Assembly: GCA_947477745.1 (NCBI GenBank)
Contig: CANJUF010000008.1
Coordinates: 25,614 to 89,613, forward strand
Length of the DNA: 64,000 bases
Origin: Sphingomonadaceae bacterium
GTDB taxonomy: Bacteria; Pseudomonadota; Alphaproteobacteria; Sphingomonadales; Sphingomonadaceae
Direction of reading: 5' to 3'
Below, one piece after another: positions 58,668-64,000 of this stretch. Numbering within the stretch: the stretch's first letter is position 1; each line of letters opens with the position of its first letter. Under the pieces are notes generated by a model. That model had not been told where the DNA came from and made no database searches. It saw nothing but the letters and a program-made list of their open reading frames with translations. A program made the position numbers and the translations under genes.

Positions 58668-59699
58668 ATGAGTCGCAAACCTTCCCGTGCCGAACGTCCG
58701 GCACAAGCCCTGCCCGCCGCCCGGCGTGACCAGCAGCGCCGCGCCCGCACAGAGCTTGAATTCGACGAACCGGCCATTCTCGGCACCCTGTTCGGCCAGT
58801 TCGACGCGAACCTCGTCCACATCGAAAACCGGCTCGGCGTCTATATCTCCGCGCGCGGCAACAAGGTGCAGATCGAAGGGCCGGAAGACGCCGTCGCCCG
58901 CGCCCGCGAAGTACTCAAATCGATGCACGAGCGGCTCGAAAGCGGGCAGGACATCGATTCGGGCGCGGTCGAGGCGCTGATCACCATGTCCGCCGAACCG
59001 ACATTGGAGGGCATCATCTCGGGCGAGAGCGACGGCCCGCCGATCATGATCCGCACCCGCAAGAAAACCATCGTGCCGCGCTCGGCCATGCAGATCGACT
59101 ATATGCGCGCCCTGGCCAAGAGCGACATGATCTTTGCGCTCGGTCCGGCGGGCACCGGCAAGACCTATATCGCGGTGGCGCAGGCGGTCAGCCAGTTGAT
59201 GACCGGCTCTGTTCAGCGGCTGATTCTCTCGCGCCCGGCGGTCGAGGCGGGCGAACGGCTCGGCTTCCTTCCCGGTGACATGAAGGAGAAGGTCGATCCC
59301 TACCTGCGCCCGATTTACGACGCGCTCTACGATTGCATGCCACCCGAGCAGGTCGAGCGGCGCATCGCCTCGGGCGAGATCGAGATCGCGCCGATCGCCT
59401 TCATGCGCGGGCGCACGCTTGGCGACGCCTTCGTGATCCTCGATGAGGCGCAGAATACCACGCCCGCGCAGATGAAGATGTTCCTCACCCGCTTCGGCCA
59501 GAACAGCCGCATGGTGATCTGCGGCGATCCGCGGCAGGTCGACATTCCCGGCGGCGATTCGCAAAGCGGCTTGGCCGATGCGGTGCGGCGACTGGAGGAT
59601 GTCGAGGGCATCTCGATGATCCGCTTCACCGTCGATGACGTGGTGCGCCATCCGATCGTCGGACGGATTGTCGAAGCCTACGAGGGGGTTGGGGTTTAA
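58668..59699 (+). CDS. phoH: PhoH-family ATPase (YbeZ)
   Basis: The 343-residue RNA-linked ATPase is the partner of YbeY. It has a KH-like N-terminal part, the Walker A GPAGTGKT (159-166), [18 protein letters not shown] and the Walker B-like [11 protein letters not shown]. It is in the conserved miaB-ybeZ-ybeY-ybeX order. The start ATG at 58668 is followed by a basic N-terminus. Confidence 0.95.
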   Translation: MSRKPSRAERPAQALPAARRDQQRRARTELEFDEPAILGTLFGQFDANLVHIENRLGVYISARGNKVQIEGPEDAVARAREVLKSMHERLESGQDIDSGAVEALITMSAEPTLEGIISGESDGPPIMIRTRKKTIVPRSAMQIDYMRALAKSDMIFALGPAGTGKTYIAVAQAVSQLMTGSVQRLILSRPAVEAGERLGFLPGDMKEKVDPYLRPIYDALYDCMPPEQVERRIASGEIEIAPIAFMRGRTLGDAFVILDEAQNTTPAQMKMFLTRFGQNSRMVICGDPRQVDIPGGDSQSGLADAVRRLEDVEGISMIRFTVDDVVRHPIVGRIVEAYEGVGV

Positions 59700-59722
59700 G
59701 GTGAGGGATCACTGCCCAACCC

Positions 59723-59797
59723 GTCATTGCGAGGAGGCGAAACCGACGCGGCAATCCAGAGAACTGGACTGGATTGCTTTGTTGCGCTCGCAATGAC
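59723..59797. repeat. Dispersed palindromic repeat, GTCATTGCGAG family, copy 2
   Basis: The 75-bp element has a perfect 11-bp terminal inverted repeat (GTCATTGCGAG, 59723-59733 with 59787-59797) and an inner 8-bp pair (GCAATCCA, 59751-59758 with 59770-59777). It is the same family as 50212-50295. It ends three bases before the probable ybeY start. Confidence 0.92.
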
Positions 59798-59800
59798 CCC

Positions 59801-60286
59801 TTGCATCTAGATCTCGAAACCGAAGATTGGCCCGAAGGGGGCTGGGAATCGCTGGCCGCGCGTGCCGGGTCGGCATCCGCGCAGGTCGCGCCCGAACTCG
59901 CCAATCCGCGTCTGTCGGTCAGCGTGCTGTTTACGAACGACGAGGCGGTCCGCGCGCTCAACTGCGAATGGCGCGGCAAGGACAAGCCTACCAATGTCTT
60001 GTCCTTCCCCATGTTCGAACGCGCAGACCTGATCGCTCTCGACCCAGACGGCCCGCCCGAATTGTTGGGCGACATCGCTCTCGCCTTGGAGACCTGCGCG
60101 CGCGAGGCGGCCGAAAAAGGCGTGCCGCTCGCGGATCACGCCGCGCACCTGATCGTCCACGGGCTGCTCCATCTCGCTGGCCATGACCACGAAACCGGCG
60201 ACGACCATGCCGCCTTAATGGAAGCGCTGGAAATAAAGGCCCTTGCGATCATGGGGCTTGCAGACCCATATGGCGATCAGGATTAG
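59801..60286 (+). CDS. ybeY: Endoribonuclease YbeY
   Basis: YbeY is a zinc-dependent RNase involved in 16S rRNA 3' maturation. The protein (161 residues from the TTG at 59801) has the family metal motif HGLLHLAGHDH with its three histidines and the earlier NVLSFPM. No ATG or GTG is available near the N-terminus; the other option is a TTG at 59774 inside the palindromic repeat. The start is therefore uncertain, but the frame is intact. It is followed by corC 22 bases on. Confidence 0.9.
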   Translation: MHLDLETEDWPEGGWESLAARAGSASAQVAPELANPRLSVSVLFTNDEAVRALNCEWRGKDKPTNVLSFPMFERADLIALDPDGPPELLGDIALALETCAREAAEKGVPLADHAAHLIVHGLLHLAGHDHETGDDHAALMEALEIKALAIMGLADPYGDQD

Positions 60287-60308
60287 CATCAGGGGCATGT
60301 GACAAGCG

Positions 60309-61223
60309 ATGGCCGACAATGGCCGGTTGGGTGATCCCGCCGCGGGAGAACCGGAAAGTAGCGGCTCGCTGTGGCGAGTCATCCGCAGGATGTTCGTGTC
60401 CGACGTAGATCAGTCGCTGCGCGCGCAGATCGAGGAGGTCATCGACGAGCACGAAGGCGAGGCTGACGCATCGGGCGACGGCGACCTGACGCTGCTCGAG
60501 CGCCAAATGCTGCGCAATCTCCTGCATTTCAGCGAAAACGATGCCGACGACGTGGCCGTACCGCGCGGCGAGATTGTCGCCCTTCCCGCGTCAGCCAGCT
60601 GGGAAGAAGTCATCGCCATGTTCGCCGAGCATGGCCACAGCCGCATGCCGGTCCACGAAGGCTCGCTCGACGAAATCAGGGGCATGATCCACATCAAGGA
60701 CGTTTTTCCCTTCCTCGCGCGGGGAGAGCAGCCGGACCAGCACTGGACCAGCCTGCTGCGCCAGCCGCTGTTCGTGCCGCAATCGCGCGGCGCGCTCGAC
60801 GTGTTGGCCGACATGCGCGCCAAGCGCGTCCATCTCGCCATCGTCATCGACGAGTATTCGGGAACCGACGGGCTCATCACTATCGAGGACCTGGTCGAGG
60901 AGATCGTCGGTGACATCGAGGACGAGCATGACGACGCTCCGCCCGAACTACTCATGCGGCTGGATGACGGCATGTGGGAAGCCGATGCGCGGGTCGAGCT
61001 CGACGATCTGGCCGAGCAGGTCGATGCGCGGCTCGGCGAGGTGGAGGAATCGGTCGATACGCTGGGCGGGCTCGCTTGCGTGCTTGCCGAAAAGGTGCCG
61101 CAAACCGGGACGATCCTCGATCATGACAGTGGCTGGCGGATCGAGGTTATCGAAGGAACCGAGCGGCAGGTTACACGGCTGCGCTTGCATCCGCCCGTGC
61201 AATCGAGGCCGGTCGATGAATAG
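60309..61223 (+). CDS. corC: CorC/HlyC-type CBS domain protein (YbeX)
   Basis: The 304-residue cytoplasmic protein has two CBS domains (about residues 75-205, including VHEGSLDEIRGMIHIKDVF and VIDEYSGTDGLITIEDLVEEI) and a C-terminal CorC/HlyC transporter-associated domain. Homologues are linked to magnesium and cobalt efflux and ribosome function. It ends the miaB-phoH-ybeY-corC group; the lnt gene that often follows is missing here. Confidence 0.92.
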   Translation: MADNGRLGDPAAGEPESSGSLWRVIRRMFVSDVDQSLRAQIEEVIDEHEGEADASGDGDLTLLERQMLRNLLHFSENDADDVAVPRGEIVALPASASWEEVIAMFAEHGHSRMPVHEGSLDEIRGMIHIKDVFPFLARGEQPDQHWTSLLRQPLFVPQSRGALDVLADMRAKRVHLAIVIDEYSGTDGLITIEDLVEEIVGDIEDEHDDAPPELLMRLDDGMWEADARVELDDLAEQVDARLGEVEESVDTLGGLACVLAEKVPQTGTILDHDSGWRIEVIEGTERQVTRLRLHPPVQSRPVDE

Positions 61224-61278
61224 CACACACTGCGTGCTATCGCTGGCACCGTTCGGGCCGATAGGATAGACTTGCGCC

Positions 61279-62163
61279 TTGGCCGCACGTCGTCTCCCTC
61301 CCTTGCGCGCGCTCGAAGCATTCGTTCGCGTTGTCCGTCTTGGCTCGGCCAAGGCGGCTGCGGGCGAGCTTGGCCTGTCGCCGTCGGCGCTGTCGCGGCG
61401 GGTATCCGCACTTGAGGATTTCGCCGGCAAGCGCCTGTTCACGCGCCAGCATCAAACAATGAAGCTCACCGAGGAAGGGCGCCAGTTCTACGATGCCGTC
61501 GCCCCCAAGCTCGACGAGCTGGCATTGGCGATCGAATTGCAGATCGACCTCGGCGGCGTCCTGCGGCTGCATCTGGGCGTGCCCGCGCTGTTTGGCGGGC
61601 AACGGCTGTTCCCGCGCCTTGCCGAACTGCGCAAACGCCACCCGCGCCTGCACATCGACATCGATTCCAACCAGCTTAGCGAAGCGCGCCTCGGCGATAC
61701 GCTTGATGCGGCAATCATGCTGCTCAAGGAGCCTGACCCGGTGCTCTATTCGCTGCGGCTCGACCAGAACAAGGTCTATGCCATCGTCGCGGCGGACATG
61801 CTCGATACGCTGGGCAACGTGCCCAATGCCAAGCGACTGGAAAAGCAGACCTTCCTGATCCACCACGATCTGCCCGAAAGTTTCGACGCATGGAAGGAAG
61901 CGATCGGCCTGCCCGATCTCCATCCCGCCGCGATCGACCATTTCGATTCGGGGCCGCTGATGCTCGAGGCCGCCGCGCAGGGCCTCGGCATCGCGATCAT
62001 GCACGACGACCATTTCCGCCGCGCCGGCGACAAGCGGCTGGCCCGACTGTTCGATATCGAAGTGGAAAGCCCCTACAGCTATTGGTTCGTCTGCCGGAGC
62101 AAGGATCTGGAAAGCCGCCCGGTCAAGCTGTTCCACAACTGGCTGATCGAAGCGGGGTTGTAA
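61279..62163 (+). CDS. LysR-family transcriptional regulator, GcvA-like
   Basis: The 294-residue protein begins with a winged helix-turn-helix (LRALEAFVRVVRLGSAKAAA, then LGLSPSALSRRVSALEDFAG) followed by a periplasmic-binding-like effector domain. It starts at a TTG at 61279, so expression may be low. No divergent partner gene is seen, because corC points the same way, so the regulated genes are unknown. Confidence 0.88.
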   Translation: MAARRLPPLRALEAFVRVVRLGSAKAAAGELGLSPSALSRRVSALEDFAGKRLFTRQHQTMKLTEEGRQFYDAVAPKLDELALAIELQIDLGGVLRLHLGVPALFGGQRLFPRLAELRKRHPRLHIDIDSNQLSEARLGDTLDAAIMLLKEPDPVLYSLRLDQNKVYAIVAADMLDTLGNVPNAKRLEKQTFLIHHDLPESFDAWKEAIGLPDLHPAAIDHFDSGPLMLEAAAQGLGIAIMHDDHFRRAGDKRLARLFDIEVESPYSYWFVCRSKDLESRPVKLFHNWLIEAGL

Positions 62164-62170
62164 TGTCTTA

Positions 62171-62318
62171 GCCCCTCCTCTTCAGAGGAGGGGCAGCTAG
62201 ACTCGGGTCTGCGCAGCAGACCATAGTCGCAGCGGGGTGGTGTCTGTGCGACTGGCGCTGCTTGTCGACCGCAACGCCCCACCCCCTATACCCCTCCCCT
62301 GAAGAGGAGGGGTATAGG
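62171..62318. repeat. Palindromic repeat element in the LysR-DUF5131 gap
   Basis: The element opens with a 10-bp palindrome with a 2-nt centre (CCCCTCCTCT/AGAGGAGGGG, 62172-62193) and closes with an 11-bp inverted repeat (CTATACCCCTC, 62286-62296 with 62307-62317). It resembles the pyrimidine-rich dispersed repeats of sphingomonads. The rest of the 548-base gap (62164-62711) shows no convincing gene. Confidence 0.8.
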
Positions 62319-62711
62319 GAACTGGAATTTTGAGTACACCTTTGGCCGGGCGTCAACAACGTGCGGTAACAGCCTCCTGACATGGAGTGCGGAGCTCAAC
62401 ATGCCTCGCGTACGATTTGATGATGATCGTGGGTCTGGCTCCGCTGGCAATGCCGCCTCTCGCAGGCAAAAATCATCCCGTCGAAAGCCGCCGTACATTC
62501 ATGGACTGCGAATGGCGTGAGTTGGTCGATACTGCTCTGGCGGCGTTTGAGCTATTCGACATCATCGGACTTGTATCGTGTGAATAATTTCGCTCCGAAG
62601 AGCCCCTGGCGACCATTGCTCTAAGCTTTCGTGACGTCGCTGCGCAAACCCGTTGCGGCGCGAGTCTCGATGTGGCAGATTCATGCTTCGTTCCGAGGAC
62701 GTGTGTGATCT

Positions 62712-63452
62712 ATGGCCGACGGCAGTGCAATCGAGTGGACGGATGCGACGTGGAACCCGGTAACTGGCTGCACGAAAATTACGGCCGGATGCGACAACTG
62801 CTATGCCGCCCGCTTTTCCGAGCGTTGGCGCGGGATACCCGGCCATTCGTTCGAGAACGGCTTCGACCTCACGCTCCGACCAGAGCGCATCGACCAGCCG
62901 CTGGCTTGGAAAAGGTCGAGGATGATCTTCGTAAACTCGATGAGCGACCTGTTCCACAAGGACGTTCCGCGCAACTTCATCGACAGCGTCTTCGAGACGA
63001 TGGAGCAGGCCGATTGGCACGTCTTCCAAGTTCTTACCAAGCGCAGTTCACTGATGCGCGACTATTTGCAACGCCGCTATCGTAACGTCGCACCACCTTC
63101 GCACATCTGGCTTGGCGTATCGGTCGAAGACAGCCGGTCCAACACACGCATCACCCATCTGCGGCAGGCACCCGCAGCGGTGCGCTTCCTCTCGATCGAG
63201 CCGCTTATTGGCGCAGTCGGCGCAGTCGACCTTTCCGAGATACACTGGGTAATCGCTGGCGGCGAGAGTGGCCCTCGCGCTAGGCCTATGGCGATAGAAT
63301 GGGCGCGAGAGATCCGCGACCAATGCGCCGCGCAGGGCGTGGCCTTCTTCTTCAAGCAGTGGGGCGGAATCCGCCCCAAAACGGGCGGCCGCGATCTCGA
63401 CGGTAGAGAATGGAACGAGCTGCCCATGCCGGTTGCATCACGGGCAGCATGA
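62712..63452 (+). CDS. DUF5131 (phage Gp37/Gp68-like) three-Cys protein
   Basis: The 246-residue protein belongs to the family first seen in phage Gp37/Gp68. The N-terminus IEWTDATWNPVTGC leads into three cysteines, Cys20-x6-Cys27-x2-Cys30, resembling a metal or Fe-S site. Later motifs include FVNSMSDLFHKDVP, LTKRSSLM, GVSVEDSRSN and a C-terminal FFFKQWGG. The biochemical role is not established; the family has been described as radical-SAM-like. The neighbouring tcmP gene is its typical partner. Confidence 0.85.
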   Translation: MADGSAIEWTDATWNPVTGCTKITAGCDNCYAARFSERWRGIPGHSFENGFDLTLRPERIDQPLAWKRSRMIFVNSMSDLFHKDVPRNFIDSVFETMEQADWHVFQVLTKRSSLMRDYLQRRYRNVAPPSHIWLGVSVEDSRSNTRITHLRQAPAAVRFLSIEPLIGAVGAVDLSEIHWVIAGGESGPRARPMAIEWAREIRDQCAAQGVAFFFKQWGGIRPKTGGRDLDGREWNELPMPVASRAA

Positions 63453-63522
63453 TGGAGCTTCTAAGTTCCATTCATGAACTTCGCGAACGTCACCGGCTCG
63501 GCTGCGACAGAGGACCAGCGAG

Positions 63523-63852
63523 ATGACGACGTCGGAATGGGCCGAACACAGGTTCGGCGGTGGCTGGACCGAGATCAAGCTCAATGCCGTCTCCGACTAT
63601 CTGAACTTCTTCACCCGTGCACTTCAGGCCAGTCCGTCGCCGGAAAATCCCTTTGAGACATGGTATGTCGACGCTTTCGCCGGCACCGGCGATCGTACCA
63701 TTGAGACGAATGCCGGCAGCTTGTTCTCGGTGGAAGGGGGAACCCTTGATCGCGTCCGTCTGGAAGGATCGGCGAGACGGGCTATCGCGGTTGACCCGCC
63801 CTTCCGCCATCTCATCTTCATTGAGAAGGACGCGCGCCGCTTCGCGGCGCTT
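63523..63852 (+). pseudogene. tcmP: tcmP (three-Cys-motif partner) 5' fragment, truncated by a transposase fragment
   Basis: The first 110 codons match the three-Cys-motif partner protein TcmP: WTEIKLNAVSDYLNFFTRAL, then a SAM-methyltransferase-like motif WYVDAFAGTG (DAFAGTG at 50-56), and LIFIEKDARRFAAL. After codon 110 the frame turns into nonsense-like sequence while a transposase core begins in the +1 frame. The intact family is about 250-400 residues, so most of the gene is missing. It is therefore very probably inactive. Confidence 0.8.
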
Positions 63853-64000
63853 GGACGTCAAGTTCCTCACCTTCGCTGGCAAGCGCGGCGAGAAGATCCG
63901 CCGGTTCCAATATACCGCGATCGACGATGCCACCCGCGTCAGGGCGCTCAAGGTCTACGACAAACACACACAAGCCAACGCGATCGACTTCGTTGATCAC
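63851..64000 (+). mobile_element. IS481-like transposase fragment (DDE core start), continues beyond the window
   Basis: In the frame starting at 63851, 50 codons read LDVKFLTF, then RRFQYTAIDDATRVRALKVY, then QANAIDFVDH, open to the window end. This is the first-Asp region of an rve-type DDE transposase core, typical of IS481 elements. The N-terminal helix-turn-helix half is absent, so the transposase is 5'-truncated exactly where tcmP breaks. The family assignment is from memory and the right boundary lies outside the window. Confidence 0.75.

Noticed and set aside
62387..62587. A 66-codon open frame in the gap before the DUF5131 gene
   Set aside because: No ribosome site, no family similarity, and composition like non-coding sequence.

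Overview
The window is a high-GC chromosomal segment of an alphaproteobacterium, most likely a member of the Sphingomonadales (Erythrobacteraceae or Sphingomonadaceae). This rests on gene content and order: a complete dcw cluster from mraZ to ftsZ, an argS-SPOR-nagZ-scpA-scpB-tatABC block, glnB-glnA, miaB-phoH-ybeY-corC, and sphingomonad-style dispersed palindromic repeats. Assignments come from reading the translated sequence and recalling families; no database search was run.

Layout. 1-3.6 kb: the tail of an unidentified gene, then an NAD-dependent epimerase, proB and obgE on the minus strand, followed by a tRNA-Ala(CGC). 3.7-8.0 kb: a Bax-inhibitor-1 membrane protein with a clear terminator, proC coupled to a YbjN-domain gene, and a TPR/SPOR exported protein. 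8.2-27.1 kb: the whole division and peptidoglycan precursor cluster on the minus strand (transcription order mraZ, rsmH, ftsL, ftsI, murE, murF, mraY, murD, ftsW, murG, murC, murB, ddl, ftsQ, ftsA, ftsZ). Most junctions are ATGA or GTGA overlaps, so the cluster is probably one translationally coupled operon. 27.4-30 kb: a GldG-like lipoprotein with a small membrane partner, cysK and an adrenodoxin-type ferredoxin. 30-39 kb, mixed strands: DNA glycosylase, NTF2-like protein, phhB, ccmAB, MFS transporter, a broken epoxide-hydrolase gene, map, a DUF3298 lipoprotein, an M17 aminopeptidase, an SH3 protein and argC. 39-41 kb: nitrogen control, glnB-glnA, with a near-consensus sigma-54 promoter. 41-48 kb: an ATP-grasp / LMW phosphatase / polysaccharide deacetylase trio, an SDR, bpt, ilvA and a beta-hydroxyacid dehydrogenase. 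48-55 kb: tatABC, scpAB, nagZ, SPOR and argS. 55-62 kb: a TonB-dependent receptor, miaB-phoH-ybeY-corC and a LysR regulator. 62-64 kb: a small accessory region with a DUF5131 (phage Gp37/Gp68-like, three-Cys) gene and its usual partner tcmP.

The most unusual parts are these. tcmP is cut after about 110 codons and joined to a transposase fragment that runs off the window end. A palindromic repeat is translated as the N-terminal tail of MurB. Another palindromic repeat ends three bases before the probable TTG start of ybeY. A limonene-1,2-epoxide-hydrolase-like gene keeps all its expected catalytic residues but has one in-frame amber codon. At least five dispersed palindromic elements lie in the intergenic spaces. 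The core is otherwise ordinary housekeeping DNA. The DUF5131/TcmP pair is the only plausible accessory system of unknown function.
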